A stretch of DNA of 64,000 nt, from NCBI RefSeq assembly GCF_036188265.1, contig NZ_CP108093.1:6105001-6169000 (forward strand). Reading direction: 5' to 3'. Below are positions 15,915 to 22,972 of this stretch, piece by piece. The DNA comes from Streptomyces sp. NBC_00247 (GTDB taxonomy: Bacteria > Actinomycetota > Actinomycetes > Streptomycetales > Streptomycetaceae). A model generated the notes under the pieces. The model saw only the letters and a program-made list of their open reading frames with translations. It was not told where the DNA came from and did not search any database. Within the stretch, counting starts at the first letter, position 1. Each line of letters opens with the position of its first letter. A program made the position numbers and the translations under genes.

Positions 15915-16361
15915 ATGAATCCGAACCACTACCGGTTCACGAGCTCGTGGAACCTCTCCGCGCCGCCCGCCGCCGTCCTCGCGGTGCTGGAGAAGGGCGA
16001 GGAGTACCCGCTCTGGTGGCCGCAGGTCCGCGAGGTGGTCCAGGTGGACGCGACCACGGGACGGGCGCGCTTCCGTTCCGTCCTGCCGTACGACCTGGTC
16101 GTCTCCGTGCACCGGGCGCGCCGCGATCCGGCGGCCGGGGCCCTCGAAGTGTCCATGACCGGCGATCTGGAGGGCTGGGCCCGCTGGACCGTCACCGGGA
16201 GGGGCGACGGCAGCCACGTGCGGTACGAGCAGGAAGTCGAGGTCCGCAAGCGGCTGATGCGGCTGCTGGCGCCGGTCGCCCGGCCGGTCTTCCGGGCGAA
16301 CCACGCTCTGATGATGCGCGCCGCACGGCGCGGGCTCATCGCCCGGCTCGGCGCCATTTGA
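15915..16361 (+). CDS. SRPBCC-superfamily protein
   Basis: A 148-residue protein of the START/Bet v1-like SRPBCC fold, a hydrophobic-ligand-binding cavity used for lipids, polyketides or as a stress protein. Visible features are the opening strand YRFTSSWNLSAPPAAVLAVL, the WWPQVREVVQVD stretch, alternating strands through 60-110 and the long C-terminal helix starting near ARPVFRANHALMMRAARRG. No signal peptide or catalytic residues are seen; the ligand is unknown. It is divergent from the large membrane protein, and its stop codon overlaps the -35 box of the second tRNA-Val. Confidence 0.8.
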   Translation: MNPNHYRFTSSWNLSAPPAAVLAVLEKGEEYPLWWPQVREVVQVDATTGRARFRSVLPYDLVVSVHRARRDPAAGALEVSMTGDLEGWARWTVTGRGDGSHVRYEQEVEVRKRLMRLLAPVARPVFRANHALMMRAARRGLIARLGAI

Positions 16362-16387
16362 ACGAAGCCCGCCCGGCCCTGTAGTGT
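16358..16387 (+). promoter_or_regulatory. Promoter of tRNA-Val copy 2
   Basis: TTGAAC (16358-16363) and TAGTGT (16382-16387) are spaced by 18 bp, and the tRNA begins 13 nt after the -10 box, the same distance as TAATGT to copy 1. The -35 box overlaps the stop codon of the SRPBCC gene. Confidence 0.55.
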
Positions 16388-16400
16388 TCAACCCGTTCCC

Positions 16401-16472
16401 GGGCGATTAGCTCAGTGGGAGAGCGCTTCGTTCACACCGAAGAGGTCACTGGTTCGAACCCAGTATCGCCCA
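16401..16472 (+). tRNA. tRNA-Val (anticodon CAC), copy 2
   Basis: Identical over all 72 nt to the gene at 6257-6328, including the loop TTCACAC. The identity extends by CCC before and CC after (77 bp in total), then stops; promoters and terminators differ. Confidence 0.97.
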
Positions 16473-16477
16473 CCGGG

Positions 16478-16516
16478 GAAAGCCGGTCCGTCAGCACCCT
16501 TGACGGACCGGCTTTC
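16478..16516 (+). terminator. Terminator of tRNA-Val copy 2
   Basis: A perfect 16-bp stem (16478-16493 with 16501-16516) and 7-nt loop directly downstream of the tRNA. Confidence 0.85.
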
Positions 16517-16574
16517 GTGCGTCCGAGGCCGCGTCGTGGGGCGCGGGCCTACCCTGGTCCGCGCGCCGTACCGT

Positions 16575-17306
16575 TCACGCGGCGGCGGCCACCTCCGGGC
16601 GCGGACGCAGCGGCCACGCGGGATCGACCGGCTCGGGAGTGCCGCTCCGGGCGAACCAGGCCTCCAGCCCACGGGCCTGCGCCGCGTGCCAGGCCACCTG
16701 GAGCGTGTGCAGCTCCGACGGGCTCAGCCGCTCCAGCCGCGCGGTGAACCGCCTGCCCACGGCGCGTACCAGCTCCATCGAGGCGGCCGCGTCCGCCGCC
16801 GCGTCGTGGGCACCGTCCAGCACCACCCCGTACAGCTCGCAGAGGTCGGTCAGGGTACGGCGGCCCTTGCGGTAGCGGTCCAGGTGCTTGTCGAGCACCC
16901 GGGGGTCGATCACGCACAGGGGTACGTGCTCCAGGTAACCCGCGAGCGAGGACGCCCGGTGCCGCTTCAACTCGCGGTCCAGCAGGGTCAGGTCGAAGGG
17001 CGCGTTCATGACGACCAGCGGGCGGCCGGTCGCGCACTGCTCCGCGAGCGACCGTGCTATCTCCTCCACCACCGGAGCGGGCCACCGGCCGTTGCGCTGG
17101 AGGTGGTCGTCGGTGAGGCCATGGATTCCCGTCGCCTCCGGCGGCACCGGAATCCCCGGATTGATCAGCCAGCGGGTCACCCGGGCCCGCCCGCCGGCGG
17201 TGTCCTGGACGACCAGGGCGGCCGAGACGATCCGGTCCTCCTCGACGTCGACCCCCGTCGTCTCCGTGTCGAACGCGGCCAGCGGCCCCTCGAACCAGTG
17301 CATCAT
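16575..17306 (-). CDS. DEDDh 3'-5' exonuclease (DnaQ-like)
   Basis: A 243-residue stand-alone exonuclease related to the DNA polymerase III epsilon subunit. All metal-binding motifs are present: Exo I D13-T-E15-T-T-G, Exo II NAPFDLTLL with D105, and Exo III H167-DAAA-D172. A C-terminal extension (about 185-243) is Arg/Leu-rich and of unknown role. GAGGAG is 7 nt before ATG 17306 (second ATG at 17303). No polymerase or BRCT domain is fused, so a role in DNA repair or degradation of nucleic acids is inferred. It is divergent from the DUF4365 gene. Confidence 0.9.
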   Translation of the reverse strand: MMHWFEGPLAAFDTETTGVDVEEDRIVSAALVVQDTAGGRARVTRWLINPGIPVPPEATGIHGLTDDHLQRNGRWPAPVVEEIARSLAEQCATGRPLVVMNAPFDLTLLDRELKRHRASSLAGYLEHVPLCVIDPRVLDKHLDRYRKGRRTLTDLCELYGVVLDGAHDAAADAAASMELVRAVGRRFTARLERLSPSELHTLQVAWHAAQARGLEAWFARSGTPEPVDPAWPLRPRPEVAAAA

Positions 17307-17520
17307 CCCCGAACTCCTCGCACCCGCACGGCAGATGGCGTGATTCCCCTGCCCGATATCGGTGATACCCGCGCTGTTTGCCTGATACGCCGTTTGCGGG
17401 CCGTCTCCTTCGGTGACAACACTTCTGACAGGCGCGGGAGTTGACCGGACAGCAGCCGTGCGCCCGTCGATCCACGTCAACGACCCGAGAACCGCACAGC
17501 CCGGAAGGCGTTACGGAGCC

Positions 17521-18117
17521 ATGGCGCTCGCGCAGCCCGACCCGGGGAGCACCGCACGCGCCGCGGACCGCGGAGAAGGTCTGCCGGCCCGGCGGACCGC
17601 GCCCCTGCGGGGCACCCTCGCCACCACCGCCTGCATGGAGACCCTCCAGGTGGGGTATCTCCACGCCGTGGCGGCCGCGGCCGGCTGTTCCCTCTCCCAG
17701 CCGTTTCCCGACAACGGCGTCGACTGGCACCTCAGCCACGGCGCACCGGCCCACACCGTCGACGACGAAGTGACCGTCAAGGTGCAGCTCAAGTCCACCT
17801 ACCAGCTCCCGCCGCACCCCCGGGGCGGGACGTTCCCCTTCACCCTCGACAACGCCCACCTCGTGAAACTCGCCCGGACACCCGTGTCCGTGCACCGGAT
17901 CCTGGTCGTGATGATCGTGCCGCGCGCCCAGGACGACTGGCTGCGGGCCGGACACGACCGGCTCGACCTGCGGCACTGCTGCTACTGGATCAACCTGGCC
18001 GGCCACCCGGTGACCGGCCGGCTCAGGACAACCGTGCGCATCCCGACCTCCCGGATCTTCGACGACCGGGCGCTCTGCGAGATCATGGCCCGGGTCGGGG
18101 CGGGAGGGAGACCCTGA
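17521..18117 (+). CDS. DUF4365-like protein, possible PD-(D/E)XK nuclease fold
   Basis: A 198-residue protein. After a variable 30-residue start come CMETLQVGYLHAVAAAAGC, the motif NGVDWHLSH (G66-V-D68) and VKVQLKST (Q89, K91), in the order D...(x)QxK found in DUF4365 and PD-(D/E)XK nuclease-like domains. A nuclease or nucleic-acid-binding role follows from the fold only. The stop codon TGA shares its A with the ATG of the next gene, so the two products are probably made in equal amounts and may form a complex. ATG 17521 lies 2 nt after GGAG and 13 nt after GGAAGG. Confidence 0.65.
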   Translation: MALAQPDPGSTARAADRGEGLPARRTAPLRGTLATTACMETLQVGYLHAVAAAAGCSLSQPFPDNGVDWHLSHGAPAHTVDDEVTVKVQLKSTYQLPPHPRGGTFPFTLDNAHLVKLARTPVSVHRILVVMIVPRAQDDWLRAGHDRLDLRHCCYWINLAGHPVTGRLRTTVRIPTSRIFDDRALCEIMARVGAGGRP

Positions 18118-19424
18118 TGCACCGGTCGATGGACGAACCCGTCGGCGGGGGAGCGGAGCCGGACACCCGGGCCCATCCGGCCGAGGTCCCGGAGCCGGAC
18201 CCGCGAGCGGCACGGGCGAGGCGGACGGCCCCGGACCGGGGCGCGTCCGACGCCCTGCCGGACCCCGCGGCCGTGGACCCCGCAGTCCTCGGCGCGCTCC
18301 TCGCCCGCCACGGGTGGTGCCTGCGCGGAGGGGCCGCCGGGCGCTACACCCGGTGGACCCCGCCCGGACCGGCCGGCGGGCCCGCCAGCCTGCTGGTGCC
18401 CGCCACCGCGGCCTTCTCCGACACCGAGGACCTGCTCGCGGAGGCGCTCGCGGCCCTCGCCCGCAGCGCGGAACCCTCCGCACGGGACGTCCTCGTCGCC
18501 CTCGCCGTGCCCAGCGACGAGGTCCGCTGGTGGCGCGAGGTCCCCGAGGAGACCGCGGCCGCCGCCGGGGCCGCCGGCGCGGTGGGCTGGGGCGAGGCGG
18601 AGGCGCTGCGCTCGGCGGCCCTGCGCGTCCTGCTGGCCGGCTCCCTCGCCGTACGCGGCCCCGCGGGCCATCACGGCGCCCGCCACCGCAGACGGGCCCG
18701 GGCGGCGCTGGACGACGTGTTGATCGGCCCGGCCCCGGGCGGACGCCGGCTCACCGCCTTCCTCCCGGTCGCCTCCGGCCGCGCCGTCGTCGGCCGGCTC
18801 TACCGGGCGCTGCACGCCGCTCGCGAGGCCGTCGACTACCAGCGCGCCACCGGCGGTATGGAGGCCTTCGACGCCGCGGTCCCCGCCGGTGTCAGCCGCG
18901 AACTGACCGAGGCCCTGGTCGCCCTGGTCCGGGGCTCGGAGGGCGCCAGGATCACCGTCGACTGGGCGCCCTCGTGCGGCGCGCCCGGCAACTGCCCGGA
19001 CCGCCCCGAACCCGTCGACTTCTCCCCCGGCGATCTCCCCGCGCTCCGGCTGGCCGGCACCCGCTACCGCCGGGAGGAGCCGTCCGTCCCGGTCCGGATC
19101 ACCGGCGCCGTCGTGCGGATGCGCCGCTCGGGGCCGCGCGGCCCCGGAAGCGTACGGTTGCGCGTCCTCGCGGGCGCCGAGGTCGCGCACGTACGGGTCG
19201 AGCTGGACGAGGAGGCGTACCGCATCGCCGGCCACGCCCATCTCGTCGGACTGCCGCTCCGGGTGGAGGGCCTGCTGGAGAGCCGGGGCGGTTTCCGGCG
19301 GCTCACCGGCGCCACCCAGGTCGCTCCCGTCCAGGTCGACGAGGCGGAGCGCGACCGGCTGATGAAGGCGCTCCAGGAGAACCTGGACTGGTTCGAAGAG
19401 GCGTGCGCGGGCGACGAGGAGTAG
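18117..19424 (+). CDS. Uncharacterised 435-aa partner of the DUF4365 protein
   Basis: Family not recognised. Residues 1-65 are Pro/Asp/Arg-rich and probably disordered; 65-260 are helical and Ala/Arg-rich with a basic run HHGARHRRRARAALDD; 320-410 alternate strands (SVPVRITGAVVRMRR, SVRLRVLAGAEVAHVRVELD, VGLPLRVEGLLESRGG) that could form a beta-barrel of OB type. No signal peptide or membrane segment. The start codon overlaps the stop of the DUF4365 gene by one base, a strong sign of a shared job. Three cysteines (CGAPGNC and an early one) do not form an obvious zinc site. Confidence 0.65.
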   Translation: MHRSMDEPVGGGAEPDTRAHPAEVPEPDPRAARARRTAPDRGASDALPDPAAVDPAVLGALLARHGWCLRGGAAGRYTRWTPPGPAGGPASLLVPATAAFSDTEDLLAEALAALARSAEPSARDVLVALAVPSDEVRWWREVPEETAAAAGAAGAVGWGEAEALRSAALRVLLAGSLAVRGPAGHHGARHRRRARAALDDVLIGPAPGGRRLTAFLPVASGRAVVGRLYRALHAAREAVDYQRATGGMEAFDAAVPAGVSRELTEALVALVRGSEGARITVDWAPSCGAPGNCPDRPEPVDFSPGDLPALRLAGTRYRREEPSVPVRITGAVVRMRRSGPRGPGSVRLRVLAGAEVAHVRVELDEEAYRIAGHAHLVGLPLRVEGLLESRGGFRRLTGATQVAPVQVDEAERDRLMKALQENLDWFEEACAGDEE

Positions 19425-19487
19425 CTTGCGGACCGGCCGCAGCCGCGGAGCGCGGGGCCCTCGCCGGTCACCCGTGAAGAACGCAAT

Positions 19488-19516
19488 GTGAATTAGGCTG
19501 CCCGGCTCGGTACGAT
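19488..19516 (+). promoter_or_regulatory. Likely thrS promoter
   Basis: GTGAAT (19488-19493) and TACGAT (19511-19516) are separated by 17 bp, giving a leader of about 45 nt before the thrS GTG. The leader is too short for a T-box riboswitch. Confidence 0.45.
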
Positions 19517-19568
19517 CCTTGGTGCACGCGCAAGCAATGCGGTGCGCCCCCTGAGTCAGGAGAGACCG

Positions 19569-21545
19569 GTGTCAGACGTCCGTGTGATCATCCATCGCGA
19601 TTCCGAGCGGGAAGAGCACGTGGTGACGACGGGCACGACGGCCGCCGAGCTCTTCCCCGGTCAGCGCTCGGTCGTGGCCGCCCGCGTCGACGGCGAGCTG
19701 CGCGACCTCGCGCACGTCCTCACGGACGGTGCGACCGTCCAGCCCGTGGAGATCTCCTCCGAGGACGGCCTCAACATCCTGCGCCACTCCACCGCGCACG
19801 TGATGGCCCAGGCCGTCCAGGAGCTCTTCCCCGAGGCCAAGCTCGGCATCGGCCCGCCGGTCAAGGACGGCTTCTACTACGACTTCGACGTCGAGAAGCC
19901 GTTCACGCCCGAGGATCTCAAGGCCATCGAGAAGAAGATGCAGGAGATCCAGAAGCGTGGCCAGCGGTTCTCCCGCCGTGTCGTCACCGACGAGGCGGCC
20001 CGCGAGGAGCTGGCCGCCGAGCCGTACAAGCTGGAGCTCATCGGCATCAAGGGCTCGGCCTCGTCCGACGACGGCGCCGACGTCGAGGTGGGCGGCGGCG
20101 AGCTGACCATCTACGACAACCTGGACGCCAAGACCGGCGACCTGTGCTGGAAGGACCTCTGCCGCGGTCCGCACCTGCCGACCACCCGGTTCATCCCGGC
20201 CTTCAAGCTGATGCGCAACGCCGCCGCGTACTGGCGCGGCAGCGAGAAGAACCCGATGCTCCAGCGCATCTACGGCACCGCGTGGCCCACCAAGGAAGAG
20301 CTCAAGGCGCACCTGGAGTTCCTGGAGGAGGCCGCCAAGCGCGACCACCGCAAGCTCGGCAACGAGCTCGACCTCTTCTCCTTCCCCGACGAGATCGGCC
20401 CCGGCCTCGCCGTCTTCCACCCCAAGGGCGGCGTCATCCGCCGGGCCATGGAGGACTACTCGCGGCGCCGCCACGAGGAGGAGGGCTACGAGTTCGTCTA
20501 CAGCCCGCACGCCACCAAGGGCAAGCTCTTCGAGAAGTCCGGCCACCTGGACTGGTACGCCGACGGCATGTACCCCCCCATGCAGCTCGACGACGGGGTG
20601 GACTACTACCTCAAGCCGATGAACTGCCCGATGCACAACCTGATCTTCGACGCACGCGGCCGTTCCTACCGTGAACTCCCGCTGCGCCTCTTCGAGTTCG
20701 GCACGGTCTACCGTTACGAGAAGTCCGGCGTGGTGCACGGCCTGACCCGCTCGCGCGGATTCACCCAGGACGACGCGCACATCTACTGCACCAAGGAGCA
20801 GATGGCGGAGGAGCTGGACCGCACGCTCACCTTCGTGCTGAACCTGCTCCGCGACTACGGCCTGAACGACTTCTACCTGGAGCTCTCCACCAAGGACCCG
20901 GAGAAGTTCGTCGGCTCCGACGAGATCTGGGAAGAGGCCACCGAGACGCTGCGCCAGGTCGCCGAGAAGCAGGGCCTCCCGCTCGTCCCGGACCCGGGCG
21001 GCGCCGCCTTCTACGGCCCTAAGATCTCCGTGCAGTGCAAGGACGCCATCGGCCGCACCTGGCAGATGTCGACCGTGCAGCTCGACTTCAACCTGCCGGA
21101 GCGCTTCGAGCTGGAGTACACCGGCCCGGAGGGCACCAAGCAGCGCCCGGTCATGATCCACCGCGCCCTGTTCGGTTCCATCGAGCGCTTCTTCGCGGTG
21201 CTCCTGGAGCACTACGCGGGCGCCTTCCCGGTCTGGCTCGCGCCCGTCCAGGCGGTCGGCATCCCGATCGGCGACGCCCACATCCCGTACCTCCAGGAGT
21301 TCGCCGCCACGGCGCGCAAGCAGGGGCTGCGGGTCGACGTGGACGCCTCCTCGGACCGGATGCAGAAGAAGATCCGCAACCAGCAGAAGGCCAAGGTCCC
21401 CTTCATGATCATCGCGGGCGACGAGGACATGGCCAACGGCGCCGTCTCCTTCCGCTACCGCGACGGTTCGCAGGAGAACGGCATCCCGGTCGACGAGGCC
21501 ATCGCCAAGATCGCCAAGGCCGTCGAGGACCGCGTCCAGGTCTGA
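19569..21545 (+). CDS. thrS: Threonyl-tRNA synthetase
   Basis: A 658-residue class II synthetase charging tRNA-Thr. Order: TGS domain (about 1-62), editing N2 domain with the HSTAHVMAQAV metal motif (from about 75), catalytic core (about 260-540) and anticodon-binding domain (about 550-655). The zinc ligands that select threonine are present: C353 in KPMNCPMHN, H404 in FTQDDAHIYC and H531 in VMIHRALFGS. GTG 19569 is chosen because AGGAGAG lies just upstream and the resulting start SDVRVIIHRDSERE fits the family. Monocistronic; ends in a hairpin shared with the convergent channel gene. Its position next to the HIT-pgsA region is conserved with mycobacteria. Confidence 0.97.
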   Translation: MSDVRVIIHRDSEREEHVVTTGTTAAELFPGQRSVVAARVDGELRDLAHVLTDGATVQPVEISSEDGLNILRHSTAHVMAQAVQELFPEAKLGIGPPVKDGFYYDFDVEKPFTPEDLKAIEKKMQEIQKRGQRFSRRVVTDEAAREELAAEPYKLELIGIKGSASSDDGADVEVGGGELTIYDNLDAKTGDLCWKDLCRGPHLPTTRFIPAFKLMRNAAAYWRGSEKNPMLQRIYGTAWPTKEELKAHLEFLEEAAKRDHRKLGNELDLFSFPDEIGPGLAVFHPKGGVIRRAMEDYSRRRHEEEGYEFVYSPHATKGKLFEKSGHLDWYADGMYPPMQLDDGVDYYLKPMNCPMHNLIFDARGRSYRELPLRLFEFGTVYRYEKSGVVHGLTRSRGFTQDDAHIYCTKEQMAEELDRTLTFVLNLLRDYGLNDFYLELSTKDPEKFVGSDEIWEEATETLRQVAEKQGLPLVPDPGGAAFYGPKISVQCKDAIGRTWQMSTVQLDFNLPERFELEYTGPEGTKQRPVMIHRALFGSIERFFAVLLEHYAGAFPVWLAPVQAVGIPIGDAHIPYLQEFAATARKQGLRVDVDASSDRMQKKIRNQQKAKVPFMIIAGDEDMANGAVSFRYRDGSQENGIPVDEAIAKIAKAVEDRVQV

Positions 21546-21563
21546 TCCCGGCACGGCACGAGT

Positions 21564-21600
21564 ACGGCCCCCGGCGCGGCGTCAGCCCGCCGGGGGCCGT
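21564..21600. terminator. Bidirectional terminator of thrS and the channel gene
   Basis: A perfect 13-bp stem (21564-21576 with 21588-21600) around an 11-nt loop that contains the stop codon of the minus-strand gene. Confidence 0.7.
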
Positions 21601-22280
21601 TCCTCGTCCTCCCGCCGGAACACCTGGAGCAGCCACGACGAGAAGGAGCCCGTCACCGCACCCAGCAGTGCCAGCCCGCAGACCATCAGCCCCGTCGCGA
21701 CGATCCTGCCCTCCGGGGTGACCGGCACCGCGTCCCCGTACCCCACCGTCGTCAGGGTCGCGCACGCCCACCAGACCGCGTCGCCGAAGGTACGGATGTC
21801 GGCACCCGGCGCGGTGTGCTCCACGTGGTAGACGGTGAGCGCGGCGGACAGGCCGAGCAGGACCGCGGCGAGCCCGGCGTACGACATCACCCGGGCGTAC
21901 AGGCTCAGCCTGGGTGCGGGGCGGCGCTGCTGGACCGCCGTGTACACCTTCACCACCCGCAACGGCCGCAGCAGCGGCATCACCAGCACCACGGTGTCCA
22001 GCCAGTGCGTCCGCACGAAGCGGTGGCCCTGACCGCTGAGCCGCAGGCGGACGGCGTAGTCCACGACGAAGAGCGCCCACGTCCCGTACACCAGGCCCAG
22101 CCCCACGTCCGGCCAGGGGGCGCGGTCCCGGCCGGCCAGCACGTGGATCGCGTACCCCGCGAGGAAGACCAGCGAGGCGACCGCGAGGGGCACCTCCGTG
22201 TTGTTCTCCCACCGTCCGAGCCTGGTCGGCGGGGCGGCGGGGGCGTGGCGGTCGCTCGGGGGATCGTGGCGGTCGCTCAT
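21582..22280 (-). CDS. Voltage-gated-like potassium channel
   Basis: A 232-residue membrane protein. The selectivity filter TTVGYGD (177-183) identifies a K+ channel; the pore helix WWACATL precedes it and the last helix is GLMVCGLALLGAVTGSF. Upstream hydrophobic segments (about 31-48, 62-79, 92-104, 131-152) fit a six-helix layout, and LLRPLRVVKVYTAVQQRR (103-120) provides an S4-like stretch with only a few regularly spaced arginines, so voltage sensing may be weak. ATG 22280 (MSDRHD) is used; an ATG 4 codons upstream is an alternative. It converges on thrS and starts close to the divergent HIT gene. Confidence 0.88.
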   Translation of the reverse strand: MSDRHDPPSDRHAPAAPPTRLGRWENNTEVPLAVASLVFLAGYAIHVLAGRDRAPWPDVGLGLVYGTWALFVVDYAVRLRLSGQGHRFVRTHWLDTVVLVMPLLRPLRVVKVYTAVQQRRPAPRLSLYARVMSYAGLAAVLLGLSAALTVYHVEHTAPGADIRTFGDAVWWACATLTTVGYGDAVPVTPEGRIVATGLMVCGLALLGAVTGSFSSWLLQVFRREDEERPPAG

Positions 22281-22359
22281 GGCCGCAAGCATCCCGCCGC
22301 CGCCCGGGTCCGGGCCCCGGCGACACGCACGCCAGGGGTGACGCCATATGCTGAACGGC

Positions 22360-22908
22360 ATGACGAGTGAGCCCGAGCAGCAGATCGGAGTGGGGACGCC
22401 CGACGCGTTCCAGCGCCTGTGGACCCCCCACCGGATGGCCTACATCCAGGGTGAGAACAAGCCGAGCGGTCCCGGCGCCGACGACGGCTGTCCGTTCTGT
22501 ACCATCCCGTCCAAATCGGACGTGGACGGGCTCGTCGTCGCACGCGGCACACACGTCTACGCCGTGCTCAACCTCTACCCGTACACCGGCGGCCACCTCA
22601 TGGTCGTGCCCTACCGGCACGTCGCCGACTACACCGAGCTGGACGGCCCGGAGACGCTCGAACTCGCCGACTTCACCAAGAAGGCCATGGCCGCGCTCCG
22701 GACGGCCTCCGGAGCGCACGGCTTCAACATCGGCATGAACCAGGGAGCCGTCGCGGGCGCCGGCATCGCCGCGCACCTGCACCAGCACCTCGTCCCGCGC
22801 TGGGGCGGCGACACCAACTTCATGCCCGTGGTGGGCCACACCAAGGTGCTCCCGCAACTCCTCGGCGACACCCGCGCGATGCTGGCCGACGCCTGGCCGG
22901 CCGCCTGA
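22360..22908 (+). CDS. HIT-family hydrolase (Ap4A phosphorylase-like)
   Basis: A 182-residue nucleotide-binding protein of the histidine triad superfamily. The triad is H139-L-H141-Q-H143 followed by LVPRW, and C44-P-F-C47 provides half of a zinc site. Length and motifs match mycobacterial Rv2613c, reported as a diadenosine tetraphosphate phosphorylase. TATGCT (22347-22352) ends 7 nt before ATG 22360 and no ribosome-binding site is visible, suggesting a leaderless mRNA. In mycobacteria this gene begins the operon of PI-mannoside synthesis; here a 1.7-kb minus-strand gene and a strong terminator separate it from pgsA. Confidence 0.9.
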   Translation: MTSEPEQQIGVGTPDAFQRLWTPHRMAYIQGENKPSGPGADDGCPFCTIPSKSDVDGLVVARGTHVYAVLNLYPYTGGHLMVVPYRHVADYTELDGPETLELADFTKKAMAALRTASGAHGFNIGMNQGAVAGAGIAAHLHQHLVPRWGGDTNFMPVVGHTKVLPQLLGDTRAMLADAWPAA

Positions 22909-22914
22909 CGCACC

Positions 22915-22965
22915 GCGTACGGAGAGGAGGGGCGCCCCGGTCGGGCGCCCCTCCTCTCCGTACGC
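22915..22965. terminator. Very strong bidirectional terminator
   Basis: A perfect 23-bp stem (22915-22937 with 22943-22965) with loop CGGTC between the HIT gene and the convergent gene at 22973. Confidence 0.9.
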
Positions 22966-22972
22966 CCAGGGC

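Noticed and set aside
6254..16474. tRNA-bounded segment as a complete integrative element
   Set aside because: There is no integrase, excisionase, replication or transfer gene inside, and the shared sequence is just the tRNA plus 5 bp.
19517..19568. T-box riboswitch before thrS (also considered for hisS and alaS)
   Set aside because: The leaders are too short and no T-box core motif was seen.
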